From assembly GCF_025698545.1 (NCBI RefSeq), contig NC_068572.1, positions 186,001-250,000 of the forward strand: a stretch of DNA of 64,000 nucleotides, given 5' to 3'. The notes beneath the pieces are model-generated. The model was not told the origin of the DNA. It searched no databases and saw nothing but the letters and a program-made list of their open reading frames with translations. This document shows positions 48,416 to 59,690 of this stretch, in pieces (position 1 is the first letter of the stretch; every line of letters starts with the position of its first letter). Position numbers and translations under genes: made by a program. Source of the stretch: Gossypium raimondii. Lineage: Eukaryota; Streptophyta; Magnoliopsida; Malvales; Malvaceae.

Positions 48416-50107
48416 CATTAGCTTCTGGTTTTGATTTCAAAGCGATTCAAGACAAGGTTTCTCTTCTTTTAAGACCTTGGCATCGTTCATTTCAATTCTG
48501 GGTTCGAGCAATTGATATTTATACGGGCTATAAGTTCCCTTCTTTATCTTCTTCTTCTTTTGATTATTCTTCTTGTTGTTAATTTGATAGTTTTTTTTTT
48601 TATTGTTGGGCAATTGTTGAAATGATAGGTGTTTCAGCTTCGAGTGAGTTTTGTGAAGGATCCACAAAAGCAATAAGCAATGTGGGATGAACAACATGAG
48701 CTTGCTGCTGATAAAATTTACGTTATGTGTTATGATCTTGGTGGGTTTTTCCTTAATGTATACACATTGACTGGTTTGAAAATGGTTCAAATTTAAATGG
48801 GTTTCTTTATGTTTTTTTAGTTTCTTTACTGTTTGATTCTTATTGATTGATTTAGCTGTTCTTAGTTCTTTAAACTACGGTCTTCGCTTTCGTGTTCTTT
48901 CAGTTCAATTAAAATAGGTTTGTTTGTTTTTACTTTTTCTGTACTATTTGATTCTTAGTGATTTCCCCTTTTGTTGATTTTGCAGTTCTTAGCTCTTTGC
49001 AAATTACAGTCTTTGTTAATCCTGTTTTTACTCTCTTTTTCTGTACTGTTTGATTCTTATTGATTGCTCCTTTTGTTGATTTTATTGTTCTTAGTTATTG
49101 GCACACTGCACAACATTTGCTTTTTGTGTTCTTTCAGCTCAATTAACAACTAAATTTTACCTGTATGTTTAAATTTATTTATGTTCCTTTTGAAATCCTG
49201 TTTACTTATTGATATTTTCCTTTTCACTTTGGTACTGAATACTTTTATTGGTACATATACCATTTGATGTTGTTCAACTTGTTTTAGAGAAGGAGTTTGG
49301 TCGAAGGATGGGTGAAATTTTTGAGAATTTTGATGTAAATCTTCTCGGTTCACCATCGATCGCACATGTATTACTTTTTTATTTCTTTATCTGGTTTGAA
49401 GTTTTATATGAGCATGCTGGGAAGGGTATAGGTATATGTATTCAAACATATAAAAACTTTGAAGTTTGAACATTTTTCATTAAACAAGCTTCATGCTTTC
49501 CAACATACAGCAGGATATAGCACATTTGTTCTCGGGTTCCGGAAATAGGATAATGCTTACAAAAATCGAATGGATATACCTTAACATATGTTCGTATCTA
49601 AATTAGGTTCACCAAGCAAGATTGAGAGGTGATAAGAACGATGTTGTTGTTAAGGTAAGTCCCCTTGAAGATGATTTTAAAGCGTCATATGTCTATGTGA
49701 TTTTGACCATTCAAGTTTATGGCAGGTGCAACATTCGGGAATCCAGGATCTTATGATGACTGACATTCAAAAGACTGATATCAAATTTGATATGTTTTCC
49801 ATTACCAAGGAAATGAAAAAACAGGTATTTGTATTCACACTGTTGTCCCTTGCAAAACACATCTATCATTCTTTTATGTATTTTTCAGATTATGTAAATT
49901 AAGAGTATCGTACCACTCGAATTTGGATTTCTTTGTTCTTCTGCATGTCGTTAATTATTTATCCTTTGTGTTGTCAAAATCAAATATGAGTTTGACTTTC
50001 TAAGAAAAGCCAATGCTATGGAGAGAATCCCTTGTTTCTTATACGAGAATAACAAAAAGACTTCCGTCCCGGTTCCGAGAGTGCTTTGGGGTCTGGTTAC
50101 AAGGAAA
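48416..50107 (+). pseudogene. Truncated ABC1/UbiB-family atypical kinase (ABC1K) pseudogene
   Basis: Exon remnants in order: 48416-48533 (DFKAIQDKVSLLLRPWHRSF, ending DIYTGYK), 48629-48757 (VFQLRVSFVKDPQK, then ELAADKIYVMCYDL), about 49253-49368 (PFDVVQLVLEKEFGRRMGEI), 49607-49654 (VHQARLRGDKNDVVVK), 49726-49824 (VQHSGIQDLMMTDI, then KTDIKFDMFSITKEMKKQ) and about 49980-50107 (YEFDFLRKANAMERI, ending LVTRK). Resembles the Arabidopsis At2g40090 (ATH9) type, atypical kinases of plastids and mitochondria. Breaks: no ATG where the family begins, an in-frame TAA at 48674-48676, the exon following GGFFL missing, about ten residues lost after MMTDI, and everything after VTRK absent, including the catalytic half. 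Host gene relic, not functional. Confidence 0.85.
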
Positions 50108-51593
50108 GTTCATTTTGTTGTAATTCTTCGTATTGCCTGTACATATTTGTCCTAGTACTGTCAAGGATACGTGGAATAGATGTTTGAAAATGCATTACAT
50201 TTTGTAGTTTAGGACTTGGTGTTGACAAGCATAAAGCTTGTACCGATGTAGATTCACTCATTTTATCTTTTCATATTTGTGTGCTTATCAGCGAGTTAGT
50301 AATGAGGTTTGTTATCCAGGTTAATGTTGCACCATTGACCCTTAATATATTTTAGTTTTTTAGATAAAACCATGGCTTTAAGAATCAGATCGGCTAATTC
50401 AACAGGTTGAACCAGGAATCTATTGATTTGGAAAATTTTAGAGACCTGATCTAGAAAAAATAAAAAATAGATAGTCCAACCGATTCAGTTTTTTCTACGA
50501 TGGATAAACCATGTAACGTTTTACCTATTAAGTTAAAGGTATTGAGATCTTGTAAGGCAATAATACATTTGATGTAATATCAAGCTGCATTCTTTAGAAT
50601 GAAATGAGGAATGGTTTTTGAGACAAAGGGATTACGGATCTCAAACTCCTTTTGTATTTATGTTTAGTTTTCTTCATATTTTTAATAATATAAACAACTA
50701 TGAATTTTTGAATAACATAAAATGAAGGACTATGGTTTTGAATAACATAAAGAACTATGAGCTGTCATTTTTATTTCACATATGAAAAGAACTAACGCTA
50801 CTAAAATTTAGTAATTTTTATGTAAAATTTGAAGGTTTTTATTAAAGAGTATATTTTATAATTAATTGTTGTTGCCATGCTGTTATAAAGTATAAAATAA
50901 AATATAACACATTTGCCTTCTATTAAAATTGACTATTAAAATAAAATGTTATTAGAGGATTATCATAATGTATGTAAAACCCATTTTTATACTCGTGATT
51001 GTAACCTATTTGTAAGAGAATAGGTGAAAGGCTAGATTGAAGCAAATATATTAGGCATTGAAATATTCTTAATAATAATATCATATTAAAATTATTATTA
51101 AATATTATTAACAATTATGTTAAAATATGAATAATTTTATTATTATTATTTTTATTAAATTATATCTAATAATAATCTTATTAAAATTTAATAACAATAA
51201 AAATAATCATTTGCCTAATACAAAATTCTGCTAAGGGCAGTTTGATCATTTAAGCCATTTTCCTTATGTTATTACAACCCATATTAATATTATTACAAAT
51301 CTATTTAATTAAACAACTGCATTACTAATTTCATTTTTATTCGGTTACAATCCTATTTCATTCCCCCATCTAAAATTTAATGCCAACAATAACTTCAACA
51401 ACTAATCAAAAGAACCCTTAGCTATCATGTGAGTATTGGTTGTACAAACCACATGATAAATTATCAAGATCTTATAGTTTGAACTTGTGATAGCATGCTC
51501 GTAACCAATGAGAACTTGCTTCTCATACACATGTCCTTTTGCTCATTATTTAAAAGATGGAAAAAAAAATTGTACCAAAAACTATATATCAAG
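50108..51593. other. Gene-free AT-rich DNA
   Basis: Dense A/T runs, notably 51060-51220. No coding or RNA signal. Confidence 0.45.
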
Positions 51594-51739
51594 AATAGAA
51601 ACTAGATGTTTCATTTCCAATAAAGTAACGTACATGATAATGGGATTCTAACACTTCTTCCAGTTTGCTTAAAACATCCCAAAGGAAATACAACAAAGAA
51701 AAATAAAGCCCTATTAAACTAAGTTTCTTAACAATCAAA

Positions 51740-52274
51740 TTAAGCTTTCTTAGGAGACTTGGTAGCCTTTGATGGAGATTTGGGTTCTTTGCCGGCGGCC
51801 TTTTCAGTCTTCTTCGGCAAAAGAATTGGGTTGATGTTCGGCAACACACCACCATGAGCGATGGTTACGCCGGCGAGAAGCTTCCCTAATTCTTCGTCGT
51901 TCCTCACGGCGAGTAGCACGTGCCTTGGGATGATCCTGTTTTTCTTGTTGTCACGTGCAGCGTTCCCAGCCAATTCCAAAACCTGTATCCAAACCCAAAT
52001 TGAGAATCACGAAATTTAAGTACACACAAACACAGTTAAAGGATTTGATTTTAATTTGATATACCTCAGCCGCCAAGTACTCAAGAACTGCAGCCAAGTA
52101 AACTGGGGCTCCGGTTCCGACCCGCTGTGAATACCTTCCTTTCTTCAAATAACGGCCGATCCTACCAACGGGGAACTGGAGACCGGCTTTGACGGACCTT
52201 GAAACGGGCTTCTTCTTCGGGCCACCGCCTTTCCTTCCTCCGGCTCCCTTCTTTACTTTTCCTGAAGTTTCCAT
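51740..52274 (-). CDS. Histone H2A.W (heterochromatin variant), copy 2
   Basis: Exons 52274-52065 and 51982-51740; 150 residues, starting [13 protein letters not shown] where copy 1 has METTGK, and reading [10 protein letters not shown] where copy 1 has [10 protein letters not shown]. The tail again carries [13 protein letters not shown], the H2A.W signature. An in-frame stretch upstream of the ATG is open but lies in the promoter/5' UTR, so the Met before ETSGKVKKG is taken as the start. Promoter: perfect octamer gatccgcg (52480-52487), aaccaatgag near 52500 and TATAAAA reversed at 52382-52388. Both copies have intact frames and splice sites and are probably expressed in S phase. Confidence 0.95.
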
Positions 52275-52479
52275 TACTTCGAAACGACCCAAATGCTTCG
52301 TTAACTTAAAACTCTTAGCTTTAAAATTAGAGGATACCGATTGGTACAGGGGAGATGAACGACGAAGACGAGGTATTGGTGTTTTATAACGGTGGATTTC
52401 GGAGAGATGGTGTGGAGCGAGCCAGGAATGAGTGCCGTTAGATGGGAACTTATTCGACGGTTCAAATTTAGTTTTTGCC

Positions 52480-52487
52480 GATCCGCG
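52480..52487 (-). promoter_or_regulatory. Histone octamer of H2A.W copy 2
   Basis: gatccgcg, the reverse of the plant histone octamer cgcggatc. Copy 1 has gatccgtg at the matching place (42000-42007), so its octamer is altered. Confidence 0.7.
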
Positions 52488-52630
52488 TGATTTTGAAACA
52501 ACCAATGAGAAACAAGCTTTCACTCTTTTTTTTCAATTTTTTTCTCGTTGGGCGCCATTTACAAATAATTGTTGGTTTCCCGCTCTTGGATTTCGGAATT
52601 TTTGAAGGCATTGCTCGTTAAACATATTAA

Positions 52631-54271
52631 AGGCCATATATACGGCCATTAGTTTTCCTCCATGTAATTTCATAATGAAAATATGAGCAAGTTGTTGTGT
52701 CGCAACATGAGAGCAATATAATGATCTAACTTAGATGACGTGAGCATTTTCATCATAATATGAACAAATATATATATTAATGGTGCTCCCTAACTTGGAA
52801 TAATAACTTCCTATATAAGAAGTAAAAGAAACATCCTCTTCGCAAAAAATAGTTTGGAGAATAAACTAGAAATTACAATTGGATCGTATTGATGTTGGTG
52901 AACCTTAGAATATGCCATCCGTTATGGGGAGTAAGCATTGCATTGCATTTATTAATAATTTTACAATTTTTTGGTGGACTTATTTCCTTAACTACAAGTT
53001 TGGAGTTTCTAATGTCTTTTGCATATATATAAGGATGTGGTTGAAAATCGAAGTGAATGCATGATCAATGATATATCGTTTCACAGCGAAGAAAAATACA
53101 CTTTTAAAAATATCAACAAGTAATGTGAAGATGCATGTATTGATCACCAACTCATTGCACACCTTGTAGTTGACAATGTCTTTAGAATGATACTAAAGAT
53201 GACAATGTCTTTAGCACAAGAAAGGTTTGTCGAAGAGCTTATAAACAGAAGTTGCATAACTAATAATGCATTTGTTAAACAAATTGCCAACAAAAGCATT
53301 ATAGAAGTTGGCATCATTTGAAGTATAGTTTGGTTATAAACTTAAGCCACAAAATGTTAATAATATTTCATACATGGCCTTTGGCAACAACTGCAAAAGT
53401 TGTCATGTGTCTTTTAAAGTCAAACGAAACATTGATATCAAATTTTAATAACTTTATTTGGCGAAGCCATTTGACCATTTTTTTTTGGTAGAGACTTTGG
53501 GGTGAAACATAGTCCTATTCAAAAACAATTATTGATCATGAAAATATTTCACATTAGTGCTTCTACCTTTAAACACTTTTATATTTGTCACCAGCCAAAT
53601 TTCCTAACAATTCTTCATTATCAAGCTGAGATCATCCTTTTGGTTTGAGCTATTGAATATTCCACTATAGCTTTTCACCAATTAGCACATGATCCAAAAC
53701 CTTATGGTGGTGGTGCATGACAAAACTTCAAAGCCCTTGAAATAGCTTAGAGTTGATGGCATGAAAATAAAAAAGAAGTTTCATTGTTTTAGGAATCGTC
53801 ATATAAAACATCCTAACTAAATTTCCTTGTAATATTTCTAAAATCCTAACATTTTTCACATTTTATTTAACATCTATATAAAAGCATAACCAGATTTGAC
53901 CATATAGTTCACATATCTGGTATTGTGTCAAATAATGTTATCTTCCTTATTGGGATTAAGCGTGTAGCTTTCACCATTTATTAATCAAACAAGCTCCTTT
54001 TTTTTTTCTTTCATTGTTTACAATCAGCCAAACATAACCACTCATATTGATAATCTTATGTAGATATATTTTTACCATTACTCACATCAAACCTTGAGCG
54101 TGTTTTTTAGATATTGTGTTGTTCCTATATGTTGTGACATGCCTAAAAGGTTGCTTTGCATTGTGGAGCATTTATGATTGAAGAAGCATGAAAATATATC
54201 CCTTTTAAGTGTTAAAAAAATATAGTTTAGAAAACATGTGTTGTTGCATGGTGATTTTTTTTTTCTAAAAC
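52631..54271. other. Gene-free region
   Basis: Less AT-extreme than its neighbours but without frames above about 65 residues. I could not relate it to any gene or element. Confidence 0.4.
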
Positions 54272-54712
54272 TGTTATAGCCCAATATTCAGTGGTGTCGA
54301 AAACAGTGGTTCGAGACCACTAAATCCAACAAGTGAGTTAGAAAATTTTATTATTTATTATTTATGAGTTAAGTGTGATTGTAGAAAGATTTTTGAATTA
54401 GTGATTTGTGTTTTAAAATAATTTATTAGGTTTAGTGGTCCCGAAAACGAGGTATTGATATCTCAATTTCATAAACCGAGTCATAAATATTTTTATAAAT
54501 ATTTACAGAGTGTCATTAAGTTAGTATTAAGATTTCGTTAGAAAATTTTAACGTTTTGATAGCTAATTAATTAAAAAGGACTAATTTGAAAAAGGTGCAA
54601 AACTTACTAGAGTGATAAAATAGCCTAAATGTTAAATGAGGAAGGACTTGAAGGGTAAATAGGCCCAAAATAAGAGGCTGGACGGCATGAGTGTAGAAAA
54701 ATCATTAAATTA

Positions 54713-57153
54713 GGGTCTGTTTGATTGACAGTAAAATGTTTTCCGTAAAATGATTTCTGGAAAATGTTTTACTTTTCTATAAAATGACTTACTGGAAAAC
54801 ATTTTCTGGTGTTTGATTGAATTTGTGTAAAATATTTTTCATTGCTTGATGATTTCAAAATATTTTCCGAAAAAGTTGTTTTTACATATATTAATATATA
54901 TTAATAAATTTTTATATTTTAAAATTATTTTTACATATATTGCAATGATTTATTTATAATAATACTCAATAATAAGCTACAATATTGATTGTTATAAATT
55001 GAAAAAATATTATCCACAATGAGTACTAGTAAGAATATTGAATAATTATAAATTGCTTCGAAACCATAACGATCCGCTCTGCAAGTTCTTGATTAACCTT
55101 AACCTTGGGTATTTTCCTCTTCATCTGCAGGAAAAATAAACGAAGAAAATAAAATTAATCAACAAATTTAGATTCTCCAACCCTAAAGATCTCTACAGAT
55201 TGAACTTAAAAGATTATGGAATAGGTCGGGTAAAACACAATGGAATCAAAGTTTTAAAACAAGAATGAAAATCTCGACCGTAATACTTGCCATGACGTTC
55301 ACCTCCAGTTTCTCTTGTTTTTCTTTGCTCTATGTAAGTTTCATATGCAAAAGGATCGCCAATGCTTTTGCCTGCAAATATATGTAAAAATATGAATATT
55401 AAACAACAAAATAGTGAAGATGTACAAAAGAACCACATTGAGCATTGAAAGCACTATCGATCGTAAAATAGAAAAATCACATAACTCTCTTTTCGAATTT
55501 AATCTAGCAACTCGAGCTCATTTTTTGTTTCGCATCTCAACTTTTATTTACTTCTAGATATTTCGTGTTTCACACACCCAACCACACAAATTTCCAGTAG
55601 TGACACAATGCAATTATTCGGAGTTTTTAAGTCGCATGATATCCTTAACAAGAAATAATAAAAGAATAGCAGTCTTGCCTTTTTGTACAAACGAAAGTCA
55701 ATAAAGAACCCGTGCATGTAGGCTCGCAGAAGATTGGTCCCAATTAGATTTGTCAAATTCAACTTCTCAAGATCCTCTTTTGTTAAAAATTTATAGTTGT
55801 CATATATGCTTGTTTGTCCACCCTCCTCAAGCTCTTCCTGTAAAATATATACAAAGTAAACACTAGTGCACCACATCTGCATATCCCAACATAGTACATC
55901 CAATAAAAGGATAAAACAAATATTGATTAGGATACAAGTTAAAAACACACCATAAGAGATTCCAGCGAAGAACACCACTTGGGAACAGGTCCCAAAGCAG
56001 GTATGAAATAAGCAGGAATTGGCTAGCATCCAAAGCCAGCAACATCAGCCCACTATCATTGAACACAAATCAAGGTTCTTTAGTAAAGAAAACCAAATTG
56101 ATAAGAATTCAATAATATCAGTAACCATCTTTATCAAAAAAAAAAGCACTTCAAGTTTACATCATTAAGCATTTCAAGTAATTCAAAGAATTCCAACATT
56201 TTAAAAGCCAATGAACATTTTACATTTACTCCTATTAACTAATAAAACAAGATAATAAATTGCAACAATCTGATAATCATGACCATCCAACTAAAGCACC
56301 TTTAAAAGCTACAAATGCAGAACAAGTTTCGGCACTCATTTAAGCTTCCAAGTTGATTGAAAGCTACAAATGCAGAACAAATGCAGTTGCTGACTTTTGA
56401 CCATCTATAATGTATGATAAAATAAGACTGATATTCTTCTAGTTAAAAAATGTATTCTTTTTTATAAGAATGTAAATGAGACATTGATCTCAGCCAAAAT
56501 ATTCATACTTTTCTCCTTCCTTAAATCGACCAAGTTGGAGGTCAAGAGAACTTACAGATGAAATTTAGCAAACATTGCAGAAGCTATATAGCATACGCAT
56601 GCATGATGGGGTGCTAAAGTATCCAAATTACCCATTTTCCAGTTAACCCAGAAACTGATTTGCAGAAAACATTTGCAGAAAACTACCCATTTGCAGAAAC
56701 CCTTAACAATTAAAACTGAAATTAGAGAATAACTGAAATAAAAACTCAATCAAAGAAACAAAAAAAAAATAGATCAAGAAAGTAGAGGAGGAAAAATAGT
56801 AGAGAAAATGAGGAAAGGCACACCCAAGAAAAAATCACGATCAACAAAAATAATACACAGAGAAAAGGAGAACAGAACCTGTTGATAACCCAAGAAGAAG
56901 AAGCGCACCGATGAGGAGGAGAGGCTGACGTTGATGGACGGAGAGGAAATGAGGAGGAAATGAGAGGTTGAAGCTGTGTTTTCCGGAAAATGTCTTACGG
57001 AAAAAATCTGTAAGACATTTTACGCAAAGAAGGGCTTGATTTTCCCGTGTGTTGGAGTTGCTTTTCCGGAAAATCAATTCCTTTGGTCAATCAAACACCG
57101 TAAAAGAGGAAAAATGTTTTTCAGAAAATGAAATACGCCAATCAAACAGACCC
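54713..57153. mobile_element. PIF/Harbinger-like TIR element carrying host gene exons (Pack-type)
   Basis: 2441 bp. Left end gggtctgtttgattgacagt; right end, reversed, gggtctgtttgattggcgta. Flanked by tta on both sides (54710-54712 and 57154-57156), the PIF/Harbinger target. Subterminal copies of gtttgattga occur near 54812 and, reversed, near 57085. No transposase found; the interior holds minus-strand NOL10 exons. It lies wholly inside the LTR fossil 54272-59250 and is therefore younger than that LTR. Confidence 0.85.
55075..56055 (-). pseudogene. Captured NOL10/ENP2 (EDA7-like) exon series
   Basis: NOL10 is a WD-repeat nucleolar protein of small-subunit ribosome assembly. Five exon-like blocks appear in gene order on the minus strand: about 56055-55950 (NDSGLMLLALDASQ, then a shifted frame for an IPAYFIPALG-type stretch), about 55838-55680 (EELEEGGQTSIYDNYKFLTK, then LIGTNLLRAYMHGFFIDFRL), about 55375-55330 (FAYETYIEQRK), about 55310-55260 (an ERASRI-like segment, frame disturbed) and about 55131-55075 (MKRKIPKVKVNQELAERI). 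Intronic DNA with acceptor-like ag remains between them, so capture was from genomic DNA, not mRNA. One-base losses after DASQ and in the FAYETY exon break the frame. Only the middle of the gene is present, with neither end. Confidence 0.82.
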
Positions 57154-59250
57154 TTAGTGTGAGCAAGGGGTAAAATTGGAAATGAAATAAAACTTAATAG
57201 TTAAAAATAGGAATTAATTGAATATCTAGACATTTCTTCATAATTCTCACTTTCTCAACCAAAAACACCATTTAAGAACCCTCAAGAAGCTAAATTTCAT
57301 ATTTTGCTACATATGAGTTCAATTCTTACTCTTTTCTTGAAATTTTTGTGTTTTTAAGACTTTTACAACTAGGTCCAACTATCTATTTCATTAGTTTTTG
57401 ATTTTATGGGTAATTTTGAAAGTCACCATGGATGAGTGATAGATTTTTATGATGAATTAAAATGGAATTGAAGCTTTAATTTTGTTTTATGATGATTTTA
57501 TCAAGTGATTTTAATAGAAATTAATTTTAGGACTAAATTGTGAATAACTAAAGAATTAGGGTTTATATTAAATTTGTATATATCAAAGGCTGTAAGATAT
57601 CCTAGAATAATTAGATAAATTTTCAATTGAGAAAAATTAGCTTAATTGATGGGATATTTGCTGAGGGACTAAATTGCAAAAATTGTAAAAGTTAGGGTAA
57701 TTTTGTAATTTTGAAAATTGAAGGGTATAAATTGTGAATTTTACTGAAATTTAAATATATGCTAGTGAATGAAAAATTTTACATTCTAGATCAAGAGCTC
57801 GTAGATCAACGAGAAAAAGGTAAATAGGCGAGTAGTCTCTGAACTATTGCCAATTTTACAATCCAACCTAGGTAAGTTCATATGGTTAAACTTCCAAGAT
57901 TATTTGTTAATTTAGGAATGGTATAATATATTTATTCATATTTTGTTGTTGAAATTAAAAGTATGAAAATTGAATTGAATGTTTAAAATGAGTATAACGT
58001 AGGATTAAGTACGATCGTTTCATGGCAAAGAATGAATTAACGGATAAGACCATGATTGGACCATGGAAATGTTTAAATGTAAGACCATAGTTAGACTATG
58101 GCACAAAAAGAATGATGTACTTATATCCGTAAGCCGTTCTTCGATTCAGTAAGAAATGGTAAGAAACTTATGTAATTGAATTGAAAGATTTATAAAGTAT
58201 TATTGATATTGATCTGAAGGAAGTGTGTTTATTGATTTTATTGTATTTGACAGAGAAAAATGTATGATTTATTTACAATTTAATTTATTATATTAAGTTT
58301 GGTAAGATCAATGTTTAACCTATTGAACTTACTAAGCTTCATTAAGCTTACTCGTGTTGTTTAATATTTTTGTAGATTAACGTGTAATAGGAATATCGGA
58401 TCAACACATCAAGCTACACTATCCAGTTTAATCCAGTAGTTTTTGCAATGTAAATTTTGGTTTATATGGCATGTATAGAGTTGGTTTGACAGTGAAATAG
58501 TTTGAATTGTGGTTGTGTATCTTAAATGTTTGTTTGTATGTAATTAGTAGTAGAATTTGATAAATCAATGAAATGAGTTAAATAGGTAAGCATAAGTAAT
58601 TGAAATATTTGTGATGTTTATGTCATGTTGAGAACACACTTGGTTGGGATATACTGGTGTATGTGGATGTTAAGTGCAAATTAATGTCAAAATGGGTGAG
58701 AAAAGTGGCTTTAAAATGACCTATTTTTGTCCATACGGGCAGAGACACAAGCGTGTGTCTCAGCCGTGTGTGACACACGGTCTGACACATGGGTGTGTGG
58801 TCTGGCTGTGTGTCCCTTGCACCTTAAAAATTCAAACAGAATGCCCAAGTTTTTACATACGGCCTAGCACACGGGCTTGTGGTTTGCCGTGTGACCCAAG
58901 TCAGGGAGTTACACAGGTAAGGACATGGTTGTGTGCCTCATATTGAATGCCCACACGGCCTAAGAGACAGACGTGTCTCCTGGCCGTACGAGCCACACAG
59001 GTGTGTGTCCCTTGCTTCTAAATTTTTTTTTAAATTTTGGGAAAAATTCCCTAAGTACCCGGTTTAGTCTCGATTCACTTCTAAGGTGAATTTTAGGTCT
59101 CGAGGGTCTATCTAATGGACAATATGAGTGTTACATGAATGATTCTTAATATGTGTAACAAAGGTTATGAAATGTCCGTATTTAATTCGCAAAGTTCAGT
59201 AATGCTCTGTAACCCTGTTTCGGTTACAGATAAGGCTTAAGGGTGTTACA

Positions 59251-59690
59251 AAAATCGAGACTTGTGTTATTTGTAGCAATTAACCCTTTACCAAAATTGT
59301 ACACATGTTTTCTACTTAATGATTTTGGTCGTTTCTCGACCTTCAATCAACTTGATATTCTTTGCTACTTTTTAACCCCTGTTTGCTCAAAGTGTGAGTT
59401 CTAATTTCTCAAACCCTGCAAATACCATAAAAGGATATCATTTACCCTTTAATGGGCTATGAATCCCATTGTTGAAAATAATGTTATGCCATACATAAGT
59501 TGTATACCCAAACATACTAACTTTTGACTTTATTAACAATTGAACCTAGGTTTTCAATATATCAAAATATGCGAGTTATATATACACAATTAGTTACTTA
59601 CTCATGATTGAGGTAAGTTACACCATGAACATTAGAAATGAATAAATCCATTAATATATCTAAAAATACATTCAACTCGGGTATTGATGG
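59251..59690. other. Gene-free spacer
   Basis: No coding, RNA or repeat signal recognised. Confidence 0.4.

Larger units (their letters stand above)
51594..52630. repeat. H2A.W duplicated block, copy 2
   Basis: Same orientation as 41094-42130 and about 10.5 kb away. The promoters share cttattcgacggttcaaatt and aaacaaccaatgagaaacaa. Confidence 0.85.
54272..59250 (+). mobile_element. Solo LTR fossil, Ty3/gypsy type, family L copy 2, with nested TIR element
   Basis: Begins tgttatagcccaata and ends cttaagggtgttaca; flanking words aaaac (54267-54271) and aaaat (59251-59255) are a near-match 5-bp duplication. Without the nested 2.44-kb element it is about 2.54 kb. Its 5' half is collinear with 43312-46376 (gtggttcgagaccactaaat versus gtgattcgagatcactaaat). 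Near 58740-59000 it carries the cacacgg/ccgtgtg-rich segment typical of cotton LTRs. More diverged than copy 1, hence probably older. Confidence 0.8.

Noticed and set aside
51951-52523. 190-residue H2A with a long N-terminal extension
   Set aside because: The extension is promoter and 5' UTR (TATA and octamer inside it); the conserved start is the Met of [10 protein letters not shown], and the end runs into the intron.
58674-58946. Cys- and Gly-containing 90-residue frame that looks like a small secreted protein
   Set aside because: No signal peptide; it is a chance reading of the cacacgg-rich LTR segment.
54272-59250. A complete NOL10 gene within this interval
   Set aside because: Only middle exons are present, with frame breaks, bounded by transposon TIRs.
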